DNA of 64,000 nt from Clavaria fumosa (Eukaryota > Basidiomycota > Agaricomycetes > Agaricales > Clavariaceae), in NCBI GenBank assembly GCA_951802425.1, contig OX637794.1, positions 4,464,001 to 4,528,000 of the forward strand. Reading direction: 5' to 3'. This document shows, piece after piece, positions 44,980-56,616 of the stretch. Position 1 is the stretch's first letter. Every line of letters begins with the position of its first letter. Under the pieces are notes generated by a model. That model made no database searches and had not been told where the DNA came from. It saw only the letters and a program-made list of their open reading frames with translations. A program made the translations under genes and the position numbers.

Positions 44980-46557
44980 TCAATAGTGATGCACCTGCAA
45001 AATTGGGGAACTAAGGATGCAGGTGTCACTTAAAGCAATTCTGCAAGACTTACTTCTTCTCTCTCCCTTCCCCTCATGAACGGGGGTTCTGTACCTTTGT
45101 AGTAGATATCGGTCCAGAGGTCTTTGACAGGAGGTTCGGGGGATGCCTGTGCTTCTTCGACTGCCTTATCCACCTCAGCCTTAGCTTCTTTGTCGAGGCC
45201 CTAGAGAACCGTGATGTCAGTGTCGCAGAAATATGTATCTCTGAAGACTAACCTTGAGTTCCTGCTCTGTAGCGAGGCCCCATTCCTCGATGTTACGCTG
45301 GAGACCACGAATTGGATCTTTTGTACTCCGCATGCGTTGGACCTCCTCGCGCGTGCGGTAGGTGGTTCCTGGATCAGACATTCTGAGAGAAGAATAACCT
45401 TAGCGGCAGACCGGATGGTTATTCTCAGCGATTGACATACGAGTGACCTCCATAACGATACGTGACGAATTCCATGAGCATGGGTCCTTTGCCCTCTGTG
45501 ACCCACCGTCTGGTATACTTCACGGCCTGGTAAATAGCGATGATGTCCATTCCATTTACCTGAGCAACGCCCTTGTATCAGTAGATCACCGCATTAACAA
45601 GAGACACTAACCTGCAGGCCAGGAATTTTGTCTCCGCGTGTAAAATACTCCGTGTTCGATGAACTACGCTCAGCGGATGTGCCCATGCCATACTTGTTAT
45701 TCTCACACACAAATACACAGGGTAAGTCCCAGAGCTTGGCCTAAAACGCGACTCTTTCAGCGTGTTATTTAAAGGTTAACAAAAAATGAAGGATACCATG
45801 TTAAACGCTTCAAAGACCTGTCCTTGGTTGCTCGCACCGTCACCGTACAAAGCGAAGGTCGCATTGGGAGTCCCCATATATTTCTGAGCGAATGCCAGAC
45901 CGGCGCCCACCGGAACCTGCGCACCCACGATGCCGTTGCCGCCGAAAAACGACGGCGTGAACATATGCATCGAGCCACCCTTGCCGTGCGACATTCCGGC
46001 TTGTCGACCCAAGAGTTCAGCTATGACGCCTTTGATGGTCCCGCCACGCATAACAGCGAAAGGATGGCATCGGTATGCTGTAATGACACGGTCATCAGGG
46101 AGGATACCATGCTCCAAACCAACAGAAACTGCCTCCTGCACCATGGAATCAACGACTTGCATTGGTAAAAATTACAACAGACGGACCTGGCCAACCGCCA
46201 GATGGCAGAAACCACGAATGAGCTTGGCCTTGTACAGAGCGTCAGCTGCCATTTCCATGCGACGCATCGTGTTCATGTGCTTATACATGGTCAAAAGCTT
46301 GTCTTTTGTGACCTCAACCTCGAGGTCAGGTGGGTCGCACATGTACGTGCGAAACGATTCTTCATGGAGTCTGACTTTGAACGGGCTTGAAGGATCAGTT
46401 GGAGGCTCGTGCAGCTGAGTTGTGTCTGCCGTGGTTTGTACGGCTCTTGCCAAGGGCTAGAATCCTTCATCAAAACGAAAATACCAAAGCGAACGAGACG
46501 CAGACAACGCACAACGCGACGAAAAGCCCGGTGTGCTGTGCGAGCGAGTATTCCCAT
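44980..46557 (-). CDS. PDA1: Pyruvate dehydrogenase E1 component subunit alpha, 8 exons
   Basis: Exons 46557-46513, 46456-46187, 46135-45797, 45740-45612, 45559-45441, 45382-45253, 45200-45054 and 44994-44980 total 1194 nt (397 aa), all in phase. The basic start [20 protein letters not shown] is a typical mitochondrial presequence. The thiamine diphosphate motif runs from [15 protein letters not shown] (about residue 203) to CENN (about 233). The phosphorylation loop [19 protein letters not shown] is present, as is the [29 protein letters not shown] substrate region. The E1 alpha2-beta2 tetramer decarboxylates pyruvate in the mitochondrial matrix. The last exon (VHHY then stop) is only 15 nt and could instead read through to a nearby stop. 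It begins 93 bp after the ARMC8-like gene ends. Confidence 0.93.
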
Positions 46558-46650
46558 TGCGAGTGTTGCAGCGTCTGGCGACACGAGAATCTATGTGCCA
46601 GCAATCCGGGCCGTGGGTACATATTGCTATATACAGCGTAGACTACAATT

Positions 46651-49394
46651 TCATGAGGCAAGTTCAAACTCGGTCCCACTACTCTCGATTAAATGTAAAG
46701 CCTGCCGTGCCTGCTCCACCATCTCCATATCGTCCCCGACACACGCTATCGGGCCTCTCGGGTTGACATTGACCGTGGGTGTGTGCTCGGAGATGCGCCT
46801 CAACGTGGAAGTGACCCCAATTTCCCCAAAGTCGCGACTTGCTTTTCTCGCATCGGCACGGGCGAGCTCAAGGACGCATGTAACGGCCGGTCGTCGGATC
46901 TCTGTTTTAAAATCGGAGAGACAGGACCGTAAGCAACCAAGAATCTGCCGATTCGACAGGATGATGTCTTTCTGGGCGGTCTGGCCGTTGGCGAGATTGG
47001 CGAGTGTTCGTGTGGCCTTTTTTGACAGAGTGTAAATTAAAAGGACAGTGTACCTGATCAGGCACGCACGTGAACAACCACATCCTCATCAGAGGAGCCC
47101 AAAGCCGTCAAGAAGGATTCGAGAAGGACGTCCGGCCCTAATTGGCGCAGCACCATTTCGACTCCGGTCTCGTTTTCGACAAGGTTGCAGAGGATGTTCC
47201 ACGCCTGTGCTTGAATATTCGTGTGGGTATCGAGAAGCAAACTGGCATTCTTCAGCGGTTAGGGTTGTAATTCCGCATAAAAGCAGACGTAACACTGACT
47301 TGGCTAGATCCCGCCAGCCAAGATGATCCATGACTAAACATTTCGTTTCCGTAGATGACTTTCGCAGAAGGTTCTTAATTGCCCATAGTGCGCCTGTCTG
47401 TAAGTCTGTATATCCAGAAGAGATGAGCTGAACGATTCGCGGGATGAGACCTTCTTCGAGCAAAACCTAAGGAACAAGGTCAAACTGAGAAACTTTCAGG
47501 AGCAGATGCAAAGGTTTACGGGACGTAATGGAGAAAAATCGTTGACAAGATTGCAAACGGCTGCCAAGGCGACTGAGGTAACTCTGCGGTCTTCATCTTC
47601 CTTGTTGAACAAGGCGAACACCGAAAGACCTAGTCCGCTGTCAACGATATTGGTGCGAATGACTGCGACTGCACGACTCAAGACTCGCACGCACTGGCAC
47701 GCTGCGTAGCGCACCCCGACGTGTCCGTCAGAAAGACCGGCGTGTATGACAGGTACAAGATTCAGCTTTTCTGTGACTTCGCGCCGGATGTCGTTCTCGA
47801 AAAGGCAGAGGGTTGCAATGGCCATGAGAGCCGCCTGAAAAGCGATTACATGTAACGCAGGACAGAACTCGGATATAGGGCTCACTTCGCGAAGGCTAGA
47901 TATACTCTCAGATTCTTCCCTATCCCATTCGGTTCCTCGGAGAGGGGTAATGGAAGTGACCAAAGTTGAGAGCTTGCCAAGGGACCCATGTTGAAAGGCG
48001 TTGCGACAAAATTCATGATCGTCCGTCACAAGATAGTCTGTTTCTCTGCTAAGTAGCACAACCGACAAGACGAAGGGAATGTGGCTCACAGAGAATGAAG
48101 CACGCTTTGGCCTTTGCTTCTGGTGGATCCATGGGCGAGGAGAAGATCTGATTCAGAACATGTAAGATGGTCAATGCAGCAGACGTATGACCAGCTTGAT
48201 TCGCTCGAACAACCCGTGTAGCACTGGCAGAACGCCCTCAGTAATGGCTATGCCGGGAACACACGCATACCATAGACAGGCTGCCAATTGAATATCGACG
48301 GAACGGAATTTTGAGAGTGAAAGTATCGTCGATAAGGGTGAAGGAACTATACCATGATTCAGCGCACTGTTCTCGTGCAGACAAAAACATGCGCACGAGC
48401 ACCATTAAGGGGACCTCTACAAAGGGCCGCCGAGATCGAGGAATTCTCCTTCGCCAGTGCCGCTAGAGCAGACAGAGCGGCTTCTTGCAGCTGAGCCACA
48501 TATCTTAGAGGTCAAAAGTGCAAGACGGGATTGGGACATCACAACCGACCTTGCCGTTACGGCTTTCAAGATGAGCTACAAGGGTTTTGCTGACCCAGCC
48601 GCTCCGGGCTGGCGACTGCATAACGAACATGTTCGGTTTCTCCCAACCGCGCCTGCCCTTCACCTCCCTGACTCGATCTGCTGGAGGAATCCATTCAGCC
48701 ACAGCATCTTGATGTGTTTGAGTCCGAACCGCGAATGCAATCATTTGAGCTACAGACGCGCATATCTCTGGAGATGTGTCGATGAGAAGAGGCATGTATA
48801 TGTCTAGCGAGTCAACCTGTAATACAAGTGAAATGAGGACTCATCAAAGACGACGAGCACAAACATGGAATATGTAGTCGAGGGTAATATTGGCTTCGTT
48901 CTGCATTTCAAGATTCTCTGGGCGTAGACCCCACAGCTGGGGTCCACTAACGTCTGCCACGGCAATAGTCAAGGTTCGGATTGCTCGCGTGAGGGCAATT
49001 CGAAGGATGACAGGATCTGAAGGCTGTAAATGTGATAGAGCGAGGAGAAGTGCTTGAGGCGCTCCGGCTTTCACCAGGGATTTAAGAGCATCTTGAGAAC
49101 CTGCAAATGAAGTCAACGATTGACTAACGCATTTCCGGAGTGGCTTCGTCAACCATACGATAGGGACGAGATGACATTCGCGGCCTCCAACCGGATGTCG
49201 CTTGGAGAGTCATGCGCGATGTCGGGTTCGTTGAGGTACATTACAAGCCTTGAAGCAACTCAGCCGAAAGAACACATCTGGAGGTTTCCCAACACTCACG
49301 TCTCCACAAAGGCCTCATCCTGGGCGAGGGCAAGCTTCGCGGTTGGGTTGCCAATGACCGCGTTTTTCGTTTCCCTCAGGGTCTCGAGGTTCAT
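46651..49394 (-). CDS. Armadillo-repeat protein, ARMC8/Gid5 (Vid28) type, multi-exon
   Basis: Start MNLETLRETKNAVIGNPTAK at 49394. Exons 49394-49300, 49248-49154, 49100-48865 and a fourth from 48816 join in phase (...SLSYGSQDALKSLVKAGAPQ; WGLRPENLEMQNEA; AVAEWIPPADRVREVKGRRG). Later blocks show successive ARM repeats: LQEAALSALAALAK, DIQLAACLW, AALMAIATLCLFENDIRREV, GVRYAACQCVRVLSRAV, LLEEGLIPRIVQLIS, LWAIKNLLRKSS, QAWNILCNLVENETGVEMVL and TIANLANGQTAQKDIILSN, ending at a stop at 46651-46653. This matches ARMC8, the scaffold subunit of the GID/CTLH E3 ligase that degrades gluconeogenic enzymes in yeast. The joins around 48300-48450 could not be resolved in frame; an unusual intron or a lesion is possible. 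Confidence 0.75.
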
Positions 49395-49944
49395 CACAGT
49401 CACCCGTTGCTGAACTTTGGTCGAAGAGATTCGCGCTTCTCCTTGTGGCAGACAACGAAGCGTAGGTGCTTCGGCGCTTACTTTCTCGTCTGGTCTCTCT
49501 AATAGAGGCGTTACCCAGTGACGCGAGGTCACAATTAACGGCGTGCGGGCTTTTCACAGCGGGCGAGACTCCGCGCGTCTAACTTAGAATCCCACACTCA
49601 GCTCTCGTATACGGCTGAGTATCTTAACAGTCCTTACAGCTTTTTTTCCAACTCATCCACTCGCTGCAAAACTTCTTGCCATATATACTGCGTCGCTCAA
49701 CAGCGATGAGCACAATGTCTCGCGCTTTCAAAAAGCTCGTCGTCAGGAATAGTTGAGACTTTGTCAGAAACTCCAAATGTCTCTGTCGGAGTGGCCACAA
49801 TTGGAGTCCAATTGTGGCCACTCCGACAGAGACGTCCACCATCAATCCTGCTGCCCCAATGCCCGAAGACACAGTGCCAGTCAGTACACAACTACTATTA
49901 TTTTCTTATCTAACATTAATCCTTTGGCCAAAGCGGGTTATTAG
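49395..49944. other. Junction region between gene island and repeats; unidentified short frame
   Basis: Promoter side of the ARMC8-like gene, then a minus-strand reading FGVSDKVSTIPDDELFESAR and, after an in-frame TGA, IWQEVLQRVDELEKKL ending near 49635. It resembles the tail of a coiled-coil protein but was not recognised. It is bounded on the right by a perfect palindrome. Confidence 0.35.
49779..49833. repeat. Perfect 27-bp palindrome with a single-base centre
   Basis: 49779-49805 and 49807-49833 are exact reverse complements around one G (arms begin gtctctgtcggagtggcc). It lies at the switch from gene-island sequence to the Crinkler-type exon. The plus and minus readings through it are the same peptide (VATPTET). 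Confidence 0.9.
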
Positions 49945-50092
49945 CCTTTGGTGTCTTGTTGATACTGATACTACACCATTCAAGGTCGATGTCCCTGTCG
50001 ATTTCAAAGTGAACCGATTGAAGGAGCTCATCAAGGAGAAGAAGAGACCCGAACTCAATCACCTTGCTGCCAATATGCTCATCCTCAGGGAG
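49945..50092 (+). pseudogene. Crinkler-type (CRN) ubiquitin-like N-terminal exon
   Basis: Between an acceptor ttattag (ending 49944) and a donor gtaagc (50093) the reading is LWCLVDTDTTPFKVDVPVDF, then KVNRLKELIKEKKRPELNHL and AANMLILRE. The LWCLV start, the acidic-Thr-Pro-Phe turn, LKxLIKEKKxP and the D/N-xLxLW-like end are the hallmarks of the ubiquitin-like header domain of Crinkler proteins, which occur in oomycetes and some fungi. No start exon could be joined in phase upstream. Downstream the gene is lost where a retrotransposon copy begins at about 50476. Only the header fragment is annotated; no effector or nuclease-like C-terminal domain is present. Confidence 0.65.
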
Positions 50093-53000
50093 GTAAGCAC
50101 ATCGTGAATAGCAACCTTGATCGCAGGGCTCATACTGTTGTTTGATGAAGTAAGTGCTTCGCCCCCGCTTCTCCTCGCTCTCGCACTTGCTACAGGACAG
50201 GCGGTGCTATAATGTGCTGCCCTTTCATTCAGCCTTCTTATTCTCTACATTATCTATGTGCTGTCAATTACCTGTAGATACTACTTATACCAGCCTTGGA
50301 CAGTAGTTGAGAGTTCATGCATTGTTGCACTACTGCATGAACTCCAGGTTTGTACATACAATTTACCTTACTCTACTTTACAGTAACTAATAACTAAATG
50401 TGTTGTTGCACTACTGTGTGAACTCCAGAATTGTCTCAGTGTGCCTGTGCTGCTGAGAGATTATGAGACCTGGCAATGGCCAGTAAATTGTGTAGTGTAC
50501 AGGGCACAGAAAGGCCCTCTACATAGTCTTTCTGTAGTCTCCTGGTCCAGTGGACAGGGCCCTTGCTCTGTGACCATTGTCAGAAGGGCACACAGGCAAC
50601 TCATTAGGAGTTGTGGAGTGACCACCTGGGACACCATTTGGGCCCCATGTTAGCAATAGTTTCATAGAATAAGAGTTCTATAGGTACATAAGTACTAGAA
50701 GAGCAGCCTGAGAGGACAGGACTGTTAAGAGATCGAAGAAGTCCTGAGTGCCCAAGGCCTGGAAACTTTATTTTACAGTGCCCTAAAATGATGCTGGACC
50801 TAGCTGTTGCCCCCTTTGATGGGCAGAAAAGGAACTTTTGTACGTTCCTCTGATTGCTTCGCCTCCGATTTATGGCGAACCCTACTGTCTATGCCACAGA
50901 CCTGGCAAAGGTCCTCTTTGCACTGAGCAAACTTGGAGATGGATTTACTGCTGAATGGGCAAATGTGAAGGTGGAAGAGATCCTGGGTAATGGTGCAACC
51001 GGAACCTGGGTGGAGTTTGTGGAAGAGTTAAAGTGGGTGTTTGGTGACCTGAACAACCCAGTGACAGCCCTCGCAGATATCGCAGGGTTGAAACAGGGCT
51101 CCATGACAGCCCTGGAATTCTTTACAAGGTTCAAAACACTGTTCCGCCAGGTGGTAATGACTGAGGTGGCCAATTCGGACATCCTGGTCCATTGGCTGGA
51201 GCTGAACCTGAGTAGGAGGTTGGTGGAGAGAATCTATGGTGTCTCCCTGATGCCAGAGACATATGGAGGATGGAAAGTGCTGGCAGAAAGACTCGATGCC
51301 CAGCAAAGGCGACTTGATGCGATAGTTGTGGAATGAGACCCACAACCCACCGCGACCTTTCCGCAACCTCTTGCAACCCCTCTGCAGTGTACTCCAGATG
51401 TAACCACGGGCCAAGGTTGGGCCCCTGCCAAGAGACGTTGTTTCCGATGCCACCAGACAGGGCATGCTGTCCGTTTCTGCCCCCTGCCTGACATGCGTCT
51501 GCAGGTCCCAAGAGCCCGAACCTGTGGAGTGCCAGGTACCCCCCAAACAATGGAGGATTACCAGAGAGAGATTGTGTTGCTCCAAGCAAAACTGGAGCCA
51601 CTTGAGAGAGAAAGGAGGACTCTGGCTGGAGAGAAGAGTTGTTCCAGCCCCCATTCCATCCCTGTGCCTGCAGCAAGTATACTGAAGTATACTATCTTGC
51701 AGCAGAGACATACCCGAATTGGGGCTGAGGTGAAAGAGGAAGTGAGACTGGCAGAGCACCCAACCAAGGTGCAGCCAGAGGTGGAGAAACATGTGCCACG
51801 AGAGCTAGCCATCCAGGTGCACTTGGAGGCCCTCAGCACTGGCAAGTGGGCTATGACAAAGGCCCTTGTCGACTCAGGATGCACCAACTGTTTCATGGAT
51901 TTGGAGTGGGCAAAAAGAGTGGGCCTGGAGCCATCTCCCTTGCTGAACCCAATCACGATGTACAACGTGGATGGGTCACAGAACAGAGAGGGTAAAATCC
52001 AGTTTGGAATTGAGCTGCTGGTGAAGGTGGGCAACCATCGTGAACAGGTCCATTTCCTGCTGGGAAAGATCCAATCCCACAAGGCCATCCTTGGGCATGA
52101 CTGGCTCAAGCGACATAACCCTGACATCGACTGGAAGAAGGCAGAGCTGAGCCTTACCCATTGCCCCACACAGTGCTTTCCATCCCCATGAGCCCCTGCA
52201 CCCCTGAAAATGAGTACCCTCGCATCTGCGAGTATTCCGGACACCTGTTTTCCCAACTCTGGCCCCACCCCTGATTGGCCCAGCTGCTACCCTTTGGTTT
52301 TTAGTGAAGTGAAGTGGGACGAGCTTCCCCGCTCCTGACCGGACTTTGATATCAAGATCAAGTTCAAAAAGGACCCTGAGCACCTCTCCACCAAGCTATA
52401 CTCTTTGACACAAGATGAGATGGTGGAGATGAACTGTTGGGTGGATGAGCAGCTGGCTTCTGGACATATCCGGCCCTCGAAATCCCCGTATGCTAGCCCT
52501 TTCTTCTTCAAACACGAGAAGAACAAACTGCAGCCAATTATTGACTACTTGAGGCTGAATGCGCATCTGATCAAGGACAAGTACCCCCTCCTGTGCATCT
52601 GAGACACAGTGGATGTGCTTAAGGGAGTGTCAATCTACTCTAAGATTGATGCAAAGGGAGGTTTCCCATCCATGCAGGTCTGGCCTGAGCACCAGCACTG
52701 CTGCACCTTCCTGACACCCCATGGACTCTTCGAACCAGCCGTCATGTGGTTTGGACTGCAGAACACACCTGCCACCTTCCAGCATTTCATGAACCATGTG
52801 CTGAGGGAGGAGATTGCAGGAGGGCATGTCCAAGCATATGTGGATGATGTCATTGTGTGTGCAGAGGATTTGGCTACACACCAGTATTGGATGGATCAGG
52901 TCTTGAGGAAGTTCAGAGAGAATGGGTTGTGTCTCAAACTCAGTAAATGCAAGTTTGAGAAGAGTGAGATCATCTTCCTGGGGATGAAGATCTCTCAGAA

Positions 53001-53812
53001 CCATCTGGAGCATGACCCAGCTAAAGGCGCAGTGATCTGTAACTGGCCATGACCAAGGAATGTGAAAGAGGTCCAGAGGTTTAATGGGATGCTAAACTAC
53101 CTCTGTCAGCACATCCCAAATCTTTCTGCCTGGGCAAAGCCACTCTTCTGGCTGACTGGGAATGTTCCATGGAAATGGGAGGAGGAGGAGGAAGCAGCCT
53201 TCCAAGATCTCCGCCTGGCACTCGTATTGGCCCCTGTCCTGGCTCTACCACAGGATAAAAGGAGATGGAAGGTAGAGATGGATGCAAGTAACCTGGCGAC
53301 TGGTGGAGTGCTCTTGCAGCAGCAGATGGACAGAACCTGGAGAGTTGTGGACTATATCTCCAGTGCCTTCACTGCAGCTGAGAAGAACTACAATGTGTAT
53401 GACAAGGAGTTCTTAGCTGTGATTCGGGCACTTTGCGAGTGGTGGGCATACCTCATTGGAGCAGATGAGATGATTGAGATCTGGATGGACCATGCGAACC
53501 TCCAGTACTTCTGGAAGCCCCAGAAGTTGAAACCAAGACAGGTCCGTTGGGTTGGGGAGCTCCAGTGCTTTGACTTTGAGATAAAGTATCACACTGGCAA
53601 GTCAAACATGAAGGCGGACACACTCTCCTGGAGACCAGACTATGGAGAGATGGTGGAGGAGGATGCACCAGTGCAGGTTTTCCCAGAAACAGAAGTCTGT
53701 GTGTCATTCACATCAGAAATGGAGATGCTACTCCAGACAAATAGCGCGGTACACATACAGAAGCCGGAGGAGCTTGATGACAAGTGGATGCAAGATCGTG
53801 CTGGACTCTGGT

Positions 53813-54750
53813 TAGTGTTGCTGCAGCTTCAAGCTGAAGCCCAGCTGGTCATAAGCCAAGCCGAGCCAATTGATCAGCTTGGCTTGACATCAGCTTCAGC
53901 TTCAGCTTGAGGCTTTCTCCAAGCTGCACAGCTGCTGCTCAAGCTGCGGCTCCCAAGACATCCATCAATGGGGCAAAGAATTGTTTTTTTCCTCTTCCAC
54001 TGCCCTCCACTGCCCTCCACTATGCTTATCTGGGTCTGCAACTGTTGTCTATCACCAGGCAGCTGCTTCTCTCTATTCTTGTATGCATGGTTAGAGACAT
54101 TGATGTCTGTCAATCCTGCCCTGGAGGAAGATCTTCTTGGAGATATGTTACTGGATGACTTTGACACTGTGTTTGACAAGGTATTAGCCACCATTGCCCA
54201 GGATGATGATGATGAGATGTAGTTCTATAATGGTATTTTTGTAATTCTAGGCCAGTTCCCATTATTAGTTGGCTGCAAGCCACAGCTAGCCAGCTGTAGC
54301 CACAGCTACAGCTTGAGTCAGCTTCAAGCTGCAGCTGGAGCTGCAGCCACGGCTACAGCTTCAGCTTGGGCAAAACAAGGTCAGCTTGTGAATAGGGATG
54401 CCACGGTCCGGTTAAGTCCGGTTCAGGGCTGAATTTTTCGAACCCAGAACTGGACTTTAGGTCCGGTTCAGGCCAAATTCTGAACCTTAAACCTGAGTTC
54501 GGTCCAAGTCCGGTTCGTTGGACCGGACTTTTACTAAATAAGGTAATGGTTCGCCCAAATTTGGGCTTCTGAACCGAAATTTTGGTTCGGTTCACCCACT
54601 TGGCTGAACCTGAACCTCATTTTCAGTTCGGTCCAGTCCAGTTCAGGTTTGAACCAAAGTTCAGAACCGAACTGTGGCATCCCTACTTGTGAAGCCGAAG
54701 CTGCAGCTCATTGAGCCGGCTTGGTGGCTAGCTGAGCTGCGGCAACACTA
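53813..54750. mobile_element. hAT-type MITE A (938 bp) with perfect 8-bp TSD
   Basis: Ends tagtgttgctgcagct and (reverse) tagtgttgccgcagctc form the terminal inverted repeats. The target actctggt is duplicated at 53805-53812 and 54751-54758. It interrupts copy 6 between RNase H and integrase. Subterminal aagct/cagctt motifs are dense. A short acidic frame (LLDDFDTVFDKVLATIAQDD, about 54140-54220) may be a transposase relic, but no DDE or hAT dimerisation motif is visible. Confidence 0.9.
54393..54685. mobile_element. MITE B (293 bp) nested inside MITE A, perfect 8-bp TSD
   Basis: Terminal repeats tagggatgccacggtccggt and (reverse) tagggatgccacagttcggt; target cttgtgaa duplicated at 54385-54392 and 54686-54693. 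The interior is built of short ggttcgg / gtccggttc phrases in both orientations. hAT-type by TSD length and TIR start. No coding capacity. Confidence 0.9.
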
Positions 54751-56231
54751 ACTCTGGTGAAAGGGGATAGTCACTTGAGTCCCCCTAGGAGCTCGTGAGG
54801 CCATCCTCGAGTTTGAGCATGACCTCCCTGCTGCTGGACACCCTGGGCCCCGGAAGTTGAGAGCAGCACTAGTGAAGGGTTATTGGTGGCTGGACATAGT
54901 GAAAGATGCAGATCAGTATGCCCAGGGGTGTGAGACCTGCCAGCAGACGAAGCCTGACTGTACCAAGCGTGCTGCCCCACTGCACCCCCACCCTGTTCCC
55001 GATGGTCCCTGGTCAGTGATCTCATGGGACATAGTCAGTCCCCTCCCCCTCTTCTGTGGACATAATGCCATCCTTGTCATCATTGACAAGTTCACAAAAT
55101 GGACACTGCTTGAGGCAATCGGACTTGACCTCATGGGACTTGGAGCAGCACGTCTCCTCCGAGATCGAGTGTTTCGGGACCATGGAGTCCCTCATAAGGT
55201 CATGAGTGACTGAGGCTCCCAGTTTGTGTCTCAGTTCATGAAGGAGTTCTACTCTATGATCCAAGTAAAGGCAAACCTGAGTACAGCCTTCCACCCACAG
55301 ACTGATGGGCAGACAGAGCAGGTGAATCAGGAGATGGAGATCTATCTCCGGGCCTATGTGGACCACCTCCAGGACGATTGGGCCAAGTGGTTGTCAACTG
55401 CGGAGTTTGCTCTTAACAATCGTGAGCACTCCACAACAGGACAGACACCTTTCTTCCTCGACTATGGCTGGCACCCATGGAATGGGGGACTCCGCCCACC
55501 TTCTGAGGTGAACCCAGCAGTGGACAAGTGGATGGCTAAGCTCATGGAGTCCCGAAGAGCAGCCAAGGAGGCAATGGAGAAAGTGGCGGCAGCAATGAAG
55601 AAGAGCTATGATAAGGGGAAACACCCGAGTTGGGAGTACTCTGAGGGAGATCTGGTCTGGCTGGATACTAGAAACTTGAAGATGGACCAGCCCTCTAAAA
55701 AGCTCAACAACAAGAGAGCAGGCCCCTTTGCAGTTGAGGAGAAGGTGGGACCTGCTGGGTACCGCCTCAAGCTCCCTCGGGCCTGGCACATCCATCAGGT
55801 CTTCAATGAGTTGCTGTTGATGCCATACCATCCCCCTTCCTTCCCTTCACAGAACCTGCCTCCCCCCCCTATGATTGATGATGACCACCTGGAGTATGAT
55901 GTGGAGGCGATCCTTGATGTTAAGAAGGTGGGGCATGGGGTGAAGTACTTGGTGAAGTGGTTGGGATATCCAGTTGAGGAAAACACTTGGGAGCCCCGTA
56001 GGAACCTCACTAATGTAACATTGCTTCTCCGGGACTTCTTCCTCTCCCACCTTGACAAGGCCAAGCTAGCTGGTTGGGATGCCCAGCCTTAAGAGGGGGG
56101 TGATGTTAGGATTGCTTACATAAGCCATCCCAAAGAGGAGTTATGGAGAAACTGGGGAGGGTTGTTGGAAGGTCACATGACCTGTGGCTGTGGTCAGATT
56201 ACATAATCGTAAGATCACATGACCTGGGCCT

Positions 56232-56616
56232 GCTGAGCCTGAGCCTGGGCTTTCAGGCTTGGCTGGGCTTTCACATCACTAGTCAATGCATGGTATGATT
56301 AGAAGACTTAATGTATCATACAATGAGTCAGTCAACCAGAGATGCCAATGTATGGGACAATTAGAGCAGTCAATATATTGGCTATTTGACTAGAGTGGTC
56401 AATGTATCATACAACTAGAGGTGGCCATGTATTAGCCATTGAATCAGAGGGGTCAATGCATGGCATAATTAGAAGACTTAATGTATCATGCAGCCAGCCA
56501 GTCAATCAGAGATGCCAATTAGAGCAGTCAATGTACCATGCAATCAGCCAGTGAACAGAGGTGCTAATGTATGGGACAAGTAGAGTGGCTACCTTGTGAT
56601 TACAATTGGCCATATA
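56232..56616. repeat. Degenerate tandem motif region
   Basis: Phrases such as gtcaatgtatcatacaacta and gacttaatgtatcat recur every few tens of bases with varying spacing up to about 56600. No gene seen. Confidence 0.55.

Larger units (their letters stand above)
50788..56092 (+). pseudogene. gag-pol of copy 6
   Basis: Gag (MMLDLAVAPFDGQ from about 50788), knuckle CFRCHQTGHAVRFC, protease DSGCTNCFMDLEWAKRVG, RT with AYVDDVIVCAEDLATH, RNase H MDASNLATGGVLLQQ. Then, beyond the MITE, integrase [43 protein letters not shown] and chromodomain YLVKWLGYPVEENTWEP to the stop at 56092. In-frame stops include TGA at 51334-51336, 52189-52191, 52336-52338 and near 55211. At 52189 and 52336 the homologous codon is CGA in copy 1 and CAA in copy 4. 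Confidence 0.9.
50476..56231 (+). mobile_element. Chromovirus copy 6 (both ends truncated), carrying nested MITEs
   Basis: Homology to copy 1 begins inside the leader (about 50476, gtgtagtgtacagggc) with no 5' LTR. It ends about 127 bp into the 3' LTR (56104 to about 56231). The coding region is in one frame from Gag to RNase H, apart from stops. It is interrupted at 53813 by a hAT MITE that itself contains another MITE; excising it and one TSD lets integrase follow RNase H. Confidence 0.9.

Noticed and set aside
3110..56231. Classical Neurospora-type RIP as the cause of the stop codons
   Set aside because: The changes I could compare are at CpG, not CpA, and copies remain highly similar, so CpG methylation decay fits better than CpA-targeted RIP.
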